From positions 1-7,703 of the forward strand of contig JAFTHJ010000144.1 in the NCBI GenBank assembly GCA_017457465.1: a stretch of DNA of 7,703 nt, given 5' to 3'. Source of the DNA: Clostridia bacterium. GTDB taxonomy: Bacteria; Bacillota; Clostridia; Oscillospirales; CAG-272. The notes under the pieces are model-generated. The model saw only the letters and a program-made list of their open reading frames with translations. It did no database searches and had not been told where the DNA came from. Positions within the stretch are counted from its first letter, which is position 1. Each line of letters opens with the position of its first letter. The position numbers were made by a program, and so were the translations under genes. Positions 1 through 6,525 of this stretch are shown here, piece by piece.

Positions 1-56
1 ATATCGAGCGTTCCGAAATCGGTCTGTATTCCCTTACTGTCGTTAAGGTCGTAGGT
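1..56 (-). other. Same-frame continuation of the Fn3-like protein beyond the TAG stop
   Basis: Past the TAG at 57-59 the same frame stays open to the window edge and reads TYDLNDSKGIQTDFGTLD. Together with the preceding TYTVKVT this matches the end of a fibronectin-III-like repeat; repeat 1 of the same protein has a similar ASYDALDGSG stretch at residues 337-346. From my memory of such Firmicutes surface proteins, a tyrosine usually stands where the TAG falls. One base change from TAT or TAC gives TAG. The stretch is therefore either the remains of a once longer gene, part of a protein read through the stop, or a sequence error. Confidence 0.65.
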
Positions 57-1598
57 CTATGTCACCTTAACGGTGTATGTGTTGTTCGAGAGCACTCCAG
101 AAAAGCTTCGTACAGCCGTGTTTTCCGCCGTTTTGTTTCCGCTTCTGTGGAGAAGCTCTATCCTGCTTATCTCTCCGACTCCGTCGGTATCTGTGAAGCT
201 GACGCCGAACTCAACGCTCGTCTGCGTTATCGACGACCTCGTTATCGCCACCGTGGGCTTTGCCTTTGCCGCGGTCGTAAATTTGAGATAAACATTATCG
301 GTCTTTCCGTTATTCTTATACTCTACGATTACCGTATACTCATTATCGCAGAGAAGCCCGTCTATCGCGGTTGCGGTCGTTTCGATATCCTTTATCTTGG
401 TCTCGCCCTGATAAAGCGATATTGAAACTATTTCTCTCTCTATATACTTCTCGTCCCAAAGGAGATTAAACGAAACATTCTCCTGCCCTACAGTCACATT
501 ATTGAACATTAACGCTTCAAGTGTAGTAAATGTTTTTGCCGCGAGTATGTAGGTATTGAAGCCGCTTCCGTCAAGCGCGTCGTAACTTGCCGCTATAACA
601 TATGTATATTCCGTCGCGGGTTTGAGGTTATCGAAGGTTATACCTGTTCCCTCTGTGATTGATATACTCTTGGTCGCTATGATATTATCTCCCTCATAGA
701 GTACCGCGTCAACTCTGCCTCCGCTCAATTCAATGAGCTTCAGCGCATCGGTGACTGTTATACTGAAGAAGATATCGTTGAAGGCTATTTTTTCACTCGA
801 TATCACCGCCGTGGGCTGCTTATCGGTGGCAACTCCGACCTTGACGGTCTTGTCGCCCTCCATTCTGACATCCTTTATCTCTGTTCCGTCGATATACTTT
901 ATCGCGTCTATCGTATAATCGATAACTCCCTCGGTATCTCCGACATTGACCTTGAGAACGAGGTTCTCCATATCCGAGCCTTCCTCGAACATATAGGAAG
1001 AATACTTCTTTCCGTTAAGTGTGAACGAAAGTATTTCAAAGCTATCGGGGTTGTCCACATGTACAGTGATATAGATATCCTGATTTTTCTCGGCGTAGTA
1101 TATGCTCTTTTCTCCGCCGACAATATTCAGGCTATCCTTGACCTGCTCGACTACCGTCTCCTCGGGTATATCAGTCTTGCCGTTCTTGTCGTGTCCGTTC
1201 GCGTTGCCCTTTCCGTTACCCGTTGAGAGGTTATACGGATTTATGTATGTCGGCTCTGTGAGCGAGAGACTTACCGGCATATACGCGGGAAGCAGATTTT
1301 CGGCATCTGCCTTTGCGCTCTGTGCGCTCGGGAACTCGCCCGACACCGTCATTCCCTGATATACCGGCACCTGCTTTGTGAGCGTTGGTATTATTACCGC
1401 GAGAAGTATTCCGAAAATCAGCATAAAACTCGCTGCGGCGGATATACAGGCGATGGTGATTTTCTTTTTCTTTTTTCTTCTCTCCGCCAGCTTTGTAAAA
1501 AGCTCGAAGCGCCGCTTGGAATTCTTCTCTATTATGTCATCATTGATTTCAGAAATTATGTCGATTTTTATATCGTCTCTTCTGTTTTTATCATTCAT
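57..1598 (-). CDS. Single-pass membrane protein with Fn3-like repeats, candidate anti-sigma/surface sensor; ends at an in-frame TAG
   Basis: Probable membrane partner of the sigma factor encoded just upstream. From the ATG at 1598 it has 513 residues: a charged cytoplasmic part (1-46, ending in a run of lysines), one membrane helix (about 47-72), a linker with an Asn/Gly/Lys-rich low-complexity stretch (127-141), a beta-rich domain (about 150-255), then three fibronectin-III-like repeats (about 261-360, 361-446 and 447 onward). Repeats end in similar strands, such as EYTVIVEY and TYTVKVT. The start at 1598 is preferred over 1628 because AAGGAGG lies 9 bases before it and it overlaps the sigma stop by 8 bases, a usual coupling arrangement. 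Role as anti-sigma factor is inferred from position and topology; I see no named anti-sigma domain. The TAG at 57-59 interrupts repeat 3, and the frame continues to the window edge, so the true protein may be longer and this copy may be truncated. Confidence 0.8.
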   Translation of the reverse strand: MNDKNRRDDIKIDIISEINDDIIEKNSKRRFELFTKLAERRKKKKKITIACISAAASFMLIFGILLAVIIPTLTKQVPVYQGMTVSGEFPSAQSAKADAENLLPAYMPVSLSLTEPTYINPYNLSTGNGKGNANGHDKNGKTDIPEETVVEQVKDSLNIVGGEKSIYYAEKNQDIYITVHVDNPDSFEILSFTLNGKKYSSYMFEEGSDMENLVLKVNVGDTEGVIDYTIDAIKYIDGTEIKDVRMEGDKTVKVGVATDKQPTAVISSEKIAFNDIFFSITVTDALKLIELSGGRVDAVLYEGDNIIATKSISITEGTGITFDNLKPATEYTYVIAASYDALDGSGFNTYILAAKTFTTLEALMFNNVTVGQENVSFNLLWDEKYIEREIVSISLYQGETKIKDIETTATAIDGLLCDNEYTVIVEYKNNGKTDNVYLKFTTAAKAKPTVAITRSSITQTSVEFGVSFTDTDGVGEISRIELLHRSGNKTAENTAVRSFSGVLSNNTYTVKVT

Positions 1599-2187
1599 AT
1601 TTGTAGCCCTCCTTCTCAAGAAGCTCACGCAAGTTCTTCCTTATCTCTGCAAGGTCGCGTGATACTGTCTTCTCACTCATTCCAAGAAGCTTCGCTATCT
1701 CCGAAATCTTATCGGAATAGTAGTATCTGCACACGAAAACGAATTCCTCTCTTGACGTAAGAGAACCAATGAAGCCGTTAAGAAGTCTTCCAAGCTCCTT
1801 GATAAAGTATTCGGTCTCGAGAGACTGTGTCGGAATACACTCATCAAGCTCCTCAAGTGAGGTCACAAGCTCGGAAGGTATACGCCTTGACGCTCTGTTC
1901 TTCCTGAATCGGTCGAGCGCTATATTACGCATAATATTTGACAAAAACGCTCTGAACATATTCGGTCTGGCGGGCGGAATCCTCTCCCACGTTCCCATAT
2001 AGGTATCGTTCAGGCACTCCTCGCAATCAAGGTTATCGTGAATGATATTATAGGCAATCGTATGTAAATAATTGCCGTATTTACGGTCGGTTTCCTTTAT
2101 CGCCCGTTCCTGCCTTTGCCAATAAAGCTCGACTATTTCTTCGTCGGTCAAAAGCTCTTTTTCAACTGTCTCAATTTTTTCTTTCAT
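1591..2187 (-). CDS. RNA polymerase sigma factor, sigma-70 family, ECF-like
   Basis: A 198-residue alternative sigma factor that would direct RNA polymerase to a specific promoter set. Region 2 spans about 22-98 and contains the family pattern around DCEECLNDTYMGTWERIPP (54-72) and the RNIALDRFRKNR stretch (87-98). Region 4 spans about 146-192, with a helix-turn-helix around ISEIAKLLGMSEKTVSRDL (161-179) that would read the -35 element. There is no region 1 or 3, and the size fits ECF-type factors. AGGAG stands 7 bases before the ATG. The gene is followed, with an 8-base overlap, by a single-pass membrane protein that is the likely cognate regulator. The stop is TGA. A perfect inverted repeat lies 20 bases upstream. 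The regulon cannot be told from this window. Confidence 0.92.
   Translation of the reverse strand: MKEKIETVEKELLTDEEIVELYWQRQERAIKETDRKYGNYLHTIAYNIIHDNLDCEECLNDTYMGTWERIPPARPNMFRAFLSNIMRNIALDRFRKNRASRRIPSELVTSLEELDECIPTQSLETEYFIKELGRLLNGFIGSLTSREEFVFVCRYYYSDKISEIAKLLGMSEKTVSRDLAEIRKNLRELLEKEGYKYE
1608..1614 (-). promoter_or_regulatory. Ribosome binding site for the membrane protein, inside the sigma gene
   Basis: AAGGAGG on the minus strand, 9 bases before the ATG at 1598-1596. It lies within the last codons of the sigma gene and decides the start: the alternative start at 1628 would lie upstream of it. The layout suggests translational coupling of the two genes. Confidence 0.8.
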
Positions 2188-2206
2188 AAAGACTCTCCTG
2201 TAGTTT

Positions 2207-2232
2207 TATAGGGTTTCCCTATACTTATAAGT
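2207..2232. promoter_or_regulatory. Inverted repeats upstream of the sigma gene, candidate operator or leader hairpin
   Basis: TATAGGG and CCCTATA flank a 3-base centre (2207-2223), a perfect 7+7 inverted repeat. It is followed at once by the 10-base palindrome ACTTATAAGT (2223-2232). The pair sits 20-45 bases before the sigma start codon, where a promoter or operator is expected. I could not assign a convincing -35/-10 pair here, so the function is open: operator, part of an autoregulated promoter, or an RNA hairpin close to the ribosome binding site. Confidence 0.5.
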
Positions 2233-2269
2233 CGTATTTTTTTGAAAAAACAGACATTTTTTAAATTTT

Positions 2270-3028
2270 TTAATCGGGGGAAATCGTTATCTTAACTACC
2301 TCGGGACTGTTGAAAATCCGCGGAATGGTTCCGCCCTTTTTGAGTCCTCGGCTGATTACAAGCTTGTTATCGTGGACACCCGAGGTATATTTTGGAAAAA
2401 TCCCCTGCCCAGGCGCGAAAACACCTCTGCCGAATATGCGCCACTGTCCGCCGTGGGCGTGTCCGCTCACGATAAGGTCTATATCCATATTCTTCAGATA
2501 TTTTTTATAGTACTCGGGGTGGTGGCAAAGCAATATTTTCGGAGCATCGCAAGAGCAGAAGTCCGATAGAAAATCAAGCTTTGGCTTCCCGCCCTCGTTG
2601 ATAAGTCCGGAGCAAAGTCCCGCAAAAGCCATTCCGTGGCTCAAGGTGAATTCGTCGTCAAGAAAACAGACACCCGTATCGGCAAGTTTTCTCATACTCT
2701 CGGCATCATAGCTTTTCTCCTTGACCATCCCACGCCACTTGGGACTCCAAGAGCGTATGCCGCCGACCTCGTGATTTCCCGCCGAGAAAAAGGTGGGTGC
2801 TATATGTGAACAGGCATTGAGCAATTCAAATCCCGCTTCATTTTTCGAGTTAGTCGTTCCGTCAAGCGGCTCAAAAATATCCCCGGGTGCGAGGATAAAA
2901 TCGGGCTTCATATTCTCCAATATTTTCACCGTCTCGCTCGGTTCATTGCCGTGAAGGTCGCTGACAAGCGCAAAAACATATTTCCCGGGGAATTTTTTAT
3001 TATTTATTTTATATTCCGTAAGTTTCAT
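2270..3028 (-). CDS. Calcineurin-like metallophosphoesterase
   Basis: A 252-residue binuclear metal-dependent phosphoesterase. All core motifs are visible: SDLHG with Asp24 and His26, GDI at 49-51, GNHE at 84-87, HHPE at 169-172 and GHAHGGQ at 189-195. These supply the metal ligands and the catalytic histidine in this superfamily. The GHAHGGQ ending resembles the YkuE/YaeI-type branch, some members of which act on lipid or nucleotide-sugar phosphates, but the substrate cannot be deduced here. No signal peptide or membrane helix is evident, unlike many YkuE-like proteins, so it is probably cytosolic. The start has GAGGA 7 bases upstream, and a good promoter precedes it. The next gene downstream, the sigma factor, starts 82 bases beyond its stop without a clear terminator between, so read-through is possible. 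Confidence 0.93.
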   Translation of the reverse strand: MKLTEYKINNKKFPGKYVFALVSDLHGNEPSETVKILENMKPDFILAPGDIFEPLDGTTNSKNEAGFELLNACSHIAPTFFSAGNHEVGGIRSWSPKWRGMVKEKSYDAESMRKLADTGVCFLDDEFTLSHGMAFAGLCSGLINEGGKPKLDFLSDFCSCDAPKILLCHHPEYYKKYLKNMDIDLIVSGHAHGGQWRIFGRGVFAPGQGIFPKYTSGVHDNKLVISRGLKKGGTIPRIFNSPEVVKITISPD

Positions 3029-3057
3029 AGATTATCCTCATTTCAAAATATACATCT

Positions 3058-3086
3058 ATTGTATCACACATCTTTCATTTTTACAA
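3058..3086 (-). promoter_or_regulatory. Sigma-A-type promoter of the phosphoesterase gene
   Basis: TTGTAA (3086-3081), a 17-base spacer and TACAAT (3063-3058) on the minus strand. Transcription would begin near 3051, giving a leader of about 20 bases that contains the GAGGA ribosome binding site. The -35 box abuts the terminator hairpin of the preceding gene. Confidence 0.65.
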
Positions 3087-3089
3087 GAG

Positions 3090-3116
3090 GGGCGGCCCAC
3101 CAAAAGTGAGCCGCCC
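3090..3116 (-). terminator. Hairpin downstream of the DUF4830 gene, probable terminator
   Basis: GGGCGGC (3090-3096) pairs with GCCGCCC (3110-3116). After one mismatch, three more pairs close a 5-base loop. It starts 13 bases after the DUF4830 stop codon. The following minus-strand bases (CTCTTGT) make only a weak U-tract, so efficiency is uncertain, but the GC-rich stem is clear. Confidence 0.65.
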
Positions 3117-3129
3117 GAAAGAATTATTC

Positions 3130-3612
3130 TCATTTTTCAAATCCGTGGATAAATCCCGTAACATCCGCTGAGCAGATATCCCCGCCTATGACCTTATTGC
3201 GGTATACGATTATATTGGCGTATACAGTTCCTTCGTAGCCCTCGTAATTCGTTACCTCGTATGTATATCTCATAACCTTCTTTTTCTTATACTTGGAGAG
3301 GTCGAGTCCCTGTCTTTTCTGTATCTCGTTATATCCCGTAAACACCTTGTCAAACTCTGCGGGAATAGTGACCTCACCCGCCGTTATGGCGTCAGACTTT
3401 ACCTCCCAACCAAACTGGGAGAGAAATTCTATTCTGTCCTCGTTGGTCTTTATCTTGTCATAATTAATCTCGGCATCCTTGGAGACCGTTTTATCGGTAT
3501 CCGATTCTCCGTATGCGGGAACAAAGGCGATAATCGTGATGAGCGACACAAGCGCCACGCAGACCACCGCAAAAAATTTCAGCGTACTTGCGCGTAATGA
3601 GTAAATAAACAT
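3130..3612 (-). CDS. Membrane-anchored DUF4830 family protein
   Basis: A 160-residue protein with an N-terminal hydrophobic segment (about 12-33, ending FVPAYG), which is a signal anchor or uncleaved signal peptide, and a small exported domain. Residues about 60-158 carry the pattern I associate with DUF4830: EFLSQFGWEV, VTIPAEFDKVFTGYNEIQ, QGLDLSKY, RYTYEVTNY, NKVIGGDICS and GFIHGF. The family has no known function, as far as I know. The start at 3612 is chosen because GGAGG lies 10 bases upstream and the hydrophobic segment follows; the open frame reaches back to 3861 but would overlap the rodA 3' end and its terminator. The gene is bounded by terminators on both sides, so it is probably transcribed alone. 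The stop is TGA. Confidence 0.85.
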   Translation of the reverse strand: MFIYSLRASTLKFFAVVCVALVSLITIIAFVPAYGESDTDKTVSKDAEINYDKIKTNEDRIEFLSQFGWEVKSDAITAGEVTIPAEFDKVFTGYNEIQKRQGLDLSKYKKKKVMRYTYEVTNYEGYEGTVYANIIVYRNKVIGGDICSADVTGFIHGFEK

Positions 3613-3645
3613 TGAGAATTCCCCTCCGTTATATATTTCTATTGA

Positions 3646-3651
3646 ATTATA
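3646..3651 (-). promoter_or_regulatory. Candidate -10 box of the DUF4830 gene
   Basis: TATAAT on the minus strand, 33 bases before the ATG. The hexamer 17 bases upstream (TAATAA, 3674-3669) is a poor -35 match. It is supported mainly by the need for a promoter after the strong terminator at 3688-3718. Confidence 0.4.
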
Positions 3652-3687
3652 TTGAGAGGAAGCTGATATTATTACTTGCATAAACAA

Positions 3688-3718
3688 AAAATTGGCGGCT
3701 ATGCCAACCGCCAATTTT
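3688..3718 (-). terminator. Strong intrinsic terminator of rodA
   Basis: On the minus strand an 11-base perfect stem (AAAATTGGCGG with CCGCCAATTTT) closes a 9-base loop and runs into a row of T residues followed by GTTT. The stem overlaps two bases of the rodA TAA stop codon. The A-rich left arm and T-rich right arm could also stop transcripts from the other strand. Confidence 0.9.
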
Positions 3719-4859
3719 ATATTCCTCTGAAATAGAGTCTCTTTTCCTTTGCCCGTATGCTGTGTACCAGTCCCACGATTATATACAGAGCGAGGATCGA
3801 CGAGCCTCCCGCGCTCATAAACGGAAGTGTGATTCCGACAACGGGTATGAGCGCCATACACATTCCGATATTCTCAAGCGTCTGAAGTATGAAGACCGCC
3901 GCGATTCCACAGCAGATAAGCCTACCCGCACTATCCGAGCAATCAAGCGCGATAAACACTATTCGCACAACGATAACCGCGATAGCTATCAGAACCAGCG
4001 CCCCTCCGAGAAATCCGAATTTCTCGCAAACCGTGGCGAATATAAAGTCGGTATGAGAAGCGGCAAGGTCCTCATAAACGCCCCCGCAGAAAAAGCCCTC
4101 ACGGAAGACCTTTCCGAAAAATCCGCCCTGTGATATCGCTTCAACACTCATCAGCGGCTGCATACCGTATCCAAAAGGATCAAGCTCGGGATTGAAGCCG
4201 TATATGATTCGGTTCTGCTGATACGGAGCGAGAAAATCCCAAAGAAAGGGTGCGGCAAGAACGGCGACACCGATAAATCCGAGAAAATACCAAAGTGAGA
4301 GTCCCGAACAAAAAAGCATCACAGCTATGATTCCTATATAGACCAAGGAAACTCCAAGGTCTCCGGATACGAGAATAAGTCCGACTATCACACCCGCGTG
4401 AGCCAACACGGCAAGGAGTGTTAGCGGTCTGTTGATTCTGTCTCTGACAGTCTCTATGTGCTTGGCAAAGGTACAGATAAATGTTATCTTTACGAACTCC
4501 GACGGCTGTATCATAGGTCCGCCCGGCCAAAGCCTCAACCAGCTTCGGTTAGCCGTGTCCATATTCTCTCCGCTTATACCGAGAATAAGCGTCAGCAAAA
4601 GCAATACTGCCGATGCTACGAACATTATTATGCAGAATCGGTCAACGAAAAATTTATAGTCGAGGTTGGCGATGACTATCATCATAATCGTCCCGAGAAC
4701 AGTCATAGCCGTCTGCATAACCAGCTTACTCCGTCCGAAGTTCTCCATAGCGCCGAATATAGTCAACAGACTCATAACAGACAAAAAAGCAGTCGCTCCG
4801 AAAAGAATCGGGTCTACTTTTTTTATTGAGTTTTTTATAAAAGCTCCGATTCCCCTCAG
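3717..4859 (-). CDS. rodA: FtsW/RodA/SpoVE family peptidoglycan glycosyltransferase, RodA-like
   Basis: A multi-spanning SEDS protein that would polymerise lipid II into glycan strands at the membrane. With the proposed CTG start at 4859 it has 380 residues, normal for RodA. Visible family marks are RSWLRL then IQPSEFVK (117-124), SGDLG with Asp167 at the place of the essential aspartate, SQGGFFGK, SHTDFIFATVCEKFGFLGG, and near the end NIGMCMALIPVVGITLPF followed by SAGGSS. The NIGM wording favours RodA over FtsW. The frame is open from a stop at 4880 but contains no ATG or GTG before the first helix. The TTG at 4784 would cut into that helix, whereas CTG at 4859 has AAAGGAG 5 bases before it and gives RGIGAFIKNSIKKVDPILFG, a usual cytoplasmic lead-in. 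The gene follows proS by 91 bases and ends in a strong terminator. Confidence 0.88.
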   Translation of the reverse strand: MRGIGAFIKNSIKKVDPILFGATAFLSVMSLLTIFGAMENFGRSKLVMQTAMTVLGTIMMIVIANLDYKFFVDRFCIIMFVASAVLLLLTLILGISGENMDTANRSWLRLWPGGPMIQPSEFVKITFICTFAKHIETVRDRINRPLTLLAVLAHAGVIVGLILVSGDLGVSLVYIGIIAVMLFCSGLSLWYFLGFIGVAVLAAPFLWDFLAPYQQNRIIYGFNPELDPFGYGMQPLMSVEAISQGGFFGKVFREGFFCGGVYEDLAASHTDFIFATVCEKFGFLGGALVLIAIAVIVVRIVFIALDCSDSAGRLICCGIAAVFILQTLENIGMCMALIPVVGITLPFMSAGGSSILALYIIVGLVHSIRAKEKRLYFRGI

Positions 4860-4864
4860 CGCAA

Positions 4865-4871
4865 CTCCTTT
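4865..4871 (-). promoter_or_regulatory. Ribosome binding site deciding the unusual rodA start
   Basis: AAAGGAG on the minus strand, 5 bases before the in-frame CTG at 4859-4857. The nearest TTG (4864-4862) is out of frame and meets TGA after two codons. No other in-frame start codon of ATG, GTG or TTG type exists before 4784. Confidence 0.55.
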
Positions 4872-4880
4872 GAGTAATCA

Positions 4881-4914
4881 GGTGAAGGAATCTTCCTGAA
4901 AAGCTTCCTTCCCC
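4881..4914. repeat. Hairpin element between proS and rodA
   Basis: GAAGGAA (4884-4890) and TTCCTTC (4905-4911) form a perfect 7-base stem, with three to four further inner pairs and two outer pairs (4881-4882 with 4913-4914) across single mismatches. No U-tract follows on either strand, so it does not look like an intrinsic terminator. It may be an RNA processing site or part of a dispersed intergenic repeat. Confidence 0.6.
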
Positions 4915-4948
4915 TTTACCTATTCACTCTTCACTATTACCTATTACT
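4914..4948. repeat. Degenerate heptanucleotide tandem repeat
   Basis: Five consecutive 7-base units starting at 4914, 4921, 4928, 4935 and 4942, all variants of TATTCAC/TATTACC, with T at the fourth position and AC at the fifth and sixth or sixth and seventh. The tract ends 3 bases before the proS stop codon. Similar heptamer tracts are familiar from intergenic regions of several bacterial groups. Confidence 0.65.
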
Positions 4949-4950
4949 TA

Positions 4951-6390
4951 TCAATACTGTCTTCCCCAGACAACCATATGAGCGGCAGGCTTTCCGCAGC
5001 ATACACACTTATCCGAGATATGCTCCTCAACAAAGGGTATGCAACGCGACTTGACTCCGCCCGTTACGTCCTTGAGCTTGTCCTCACACTCGGAATCTCC
5101 GCACCACATAGCCTTGATAAATCCGGGACGGTTCTGCGCGATATCGAGGAACTCGTCGTAGTCGTGAGCTATGCTCATCTTCTCCTCAAGGTTCTTCTCC
5201 GCTCTCGCGTAAAGCTCATCGTGAACACTCTGAAGCATCTTTTCAACCTCTTCGGCAATATTATCGAGAGATACAACTGTCTTCTGACGGCTTACACGGC
5301 TTACAAGCACACAGCTGTTATTTTCGATATCTCTCGGTCCAATCTCAAGACGAACAGGAACGCCCTTCATCTCATACTGACTGTATTTCCAACCCGTGGA
5401 GTTATCACTGTCATCAAGCTTGACGCGGAACTTTGCCTCGAGTATGCTCTTTATCTCACCAGCCTTTTCAAGTACGCCCTCCTTATGCTGGGCAACAGGA
5501 ATGATAGCCACCTGTATAGGCGCTACCTTTGGGGGCAGGATAAGTCCGTTATAGTCACCGTGCGTCATAATAATAGCGCCTATCATTCTTGTGGAAACGC
5601 CCCAAGAGGTCTGGTGAGGATACTGTATCTTGTTTTCTCTGTCGGTATAAGTGATATCAAACGCTCTCGTGAATCCGTCACCGAAATAGTGCGAGGTTCC
5701 GCCCTGAAGCGCCACTCCGTTGTGCATCATAGGCTCAATAGTATAGGTCTCCATCGCTCCCGCAAATTTTTCCTTTTCGGTCTTACGTCCGGTAACCGCG
5801 GGAATAGCGAGAGTTTCACGGTAGAAGTCCTCATAGCACTTAAGCATCTTGAGTGTCTCTTCTCTCGCGTCTGCCTCGTTTTCGTGCATTGTATGTCCCT
5901 CTTGCCAGAGAAACTCCGAGGTGCGCAGGAAAGGTCTTGTGGTCTTTTCCCAACGGACTACGTTACACCACTGGTTATAGAGCTTGGGAAGGTCTCTGTA
6001 TGAGTGGATTATATTCTTATAGTGGTCGCAGAAAAGCGTCTCCGAGGTTGGACGGACTACGAGTCTCTCGGCGAGTTTATTCTGTCCGCCAATCGTAACT
6101 ATCGCGCACTCGGGAGCGAAGCCCTCGACGTGGTCCTTCTCCTTCTGGAGCAGACTCTCGGGAATAAACATAGGCATATACACATTCTCGTGTCCAAGAC
6201 GCTTGAATCTCGCGTCAAGGTCGTGCTGGATATTTTCCCAGATAGCGTATCCGTAAGGACGGATTATCATACAACCCTTAACGCCCGAATAATCAACAAG
6301 CTCTGCCTTCTTAACTACGTCAGTATACCATTGAGCGAAGTCAACGTCCATAGCCGTTATCTGCTCAACCATTTTCTTATCGTTTGCCAT
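4951..6390 (-). CDS. proS: Proline--tRNA ligase, short (archaeal/eukaryotic-like) type
   Basis: Charges tRNA-Pro with proline in the cytosol. The 479-residue length, the WGRQY C-terminus and the absence of the roughly 180-residue editing insertion place it in the ProS type 3 group rather than the long bacterial type. Class II motifs are present: motif 1 around GCMIIRPYGYAIWENI (39-54), the proline-site RPTSE (113-117), motif 2 RWEKTTRPFLRTSEFLWQE (147-165) and motif 3 with GVSTRMIGAIIM (264-275). An anticodon-binding domain follows from about 290. The C-terminal domain carries cysteines at 430, 435, 462, 464 and 465, consistent with a zinc site. The start has AAAGGA 9 bases upstream. Its promoter gives a leader of only about 40 bases, too short for a T-box riboswitch. 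The stop is TGA. Confidence 0.97.
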   Translation of the reverse strand: MANDKKMVEQITAMDVDFAQWYTDVVKKAELVDYSGVKGCMIIRPYGYAIWENIQHDLDARFKRLGHENVYMPMFIPESLLQKEKDHVEGFAPECAIVTIGGQNKLAERLVVRPTSETLFCDHYKNIIHSYRDLPKLYNQWCNVVRWEKTTRPFLRTSEFLWQEGHTMHENEADAREETLKMLKCYEDFYRETLAIPAVTGRKTEKEKFAGAMETYTIEPMMHNGVALQGGTSHYFGDGFTRAFDITYTDRENKIQYPHQTSWGVSTRMIGAIIMTHGDYNGLILPPKVAPIQVAIIPVAQHKEGVLEKAGEIKSILEAKFRVKLDDSDNSTGWKYSQYEMKGVPVRLEIGPRDIENNSCVLVSRVSRQKTVVSLDNIAEEVEKMLQSVHDELYARAEKNLEEKMSIAHDYDEFLDIAQNRPGFIKAMWCGDSECEDKLKDVTGGVKSRCIPFVEEHISDKCVCCGKPAAHMVVWGRQY

Positions 6391-6438
6391 TTTTATGTCC
6401 TTTCTTATAAAAACAACTTAATTTTGCCATAATAATAT

Positions 6439-6467
6439 ATTATAAAGCATACTCGCCGTATTGTCAA
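6439..6467 (-). promoter_or_regulatory. Consensus housekeeping promoter of proS
   Basis: On the minus strand TTGACA (6467-6462), a 17-base spacer and TATAAT (6444-6439): an exact match to the sigma-A/sigma-70 consensus in both boxes and spacing. Transcription would begin near 6432, about 42 bases before the proS ATG. Confidence 0.93.
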
Positions 6468-6525
6468 GAGGAATAAGGTCAAAATGCCACAAAAAAGCTC
6501 TCAAATACATACAAAAAGCATCTTT

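Noticed and set aside
57..59. Genome-wide reassignment of TAG as an explanation for the in-frame stop
   Set aside because: No other in-frame TAG is seen in any of the remaining genes, and a single mutation is simpler. A recoded genome should show TAG sense codons repeatedly.
2233..2269. A6/T6 complementary stretches after the phosphoesterase gene as a terminator
   Set aside because: The possible stem is made only of A-T pairs with no GC core, so it is unlikely to stop transcription.
3613..3861. 83-residue N-terminal extension of the DUF4830 frame
   Set aside because: It overlaps the rodA 3' end and terminator, has no family-like sequence, and the start at 3612 has a GGAGG site and is followed by the signal anchor.
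4881..4914. Hairpin after proS as an intrinsic terminator
   Set aside because: The stem is good but no U-tract follows on the minus strand, and rodA begins soon after, so read-through or processing is more likely.
4978..6003. A 341-codon open frame on the plus strand opposite proS
   Set aside because: It lies wholly antisense to a clear proline-tRNA ligase. Its peptide shows no recognisable domain, and no good ribosome binding site was seen. It is a by-product of the proS codon usage.
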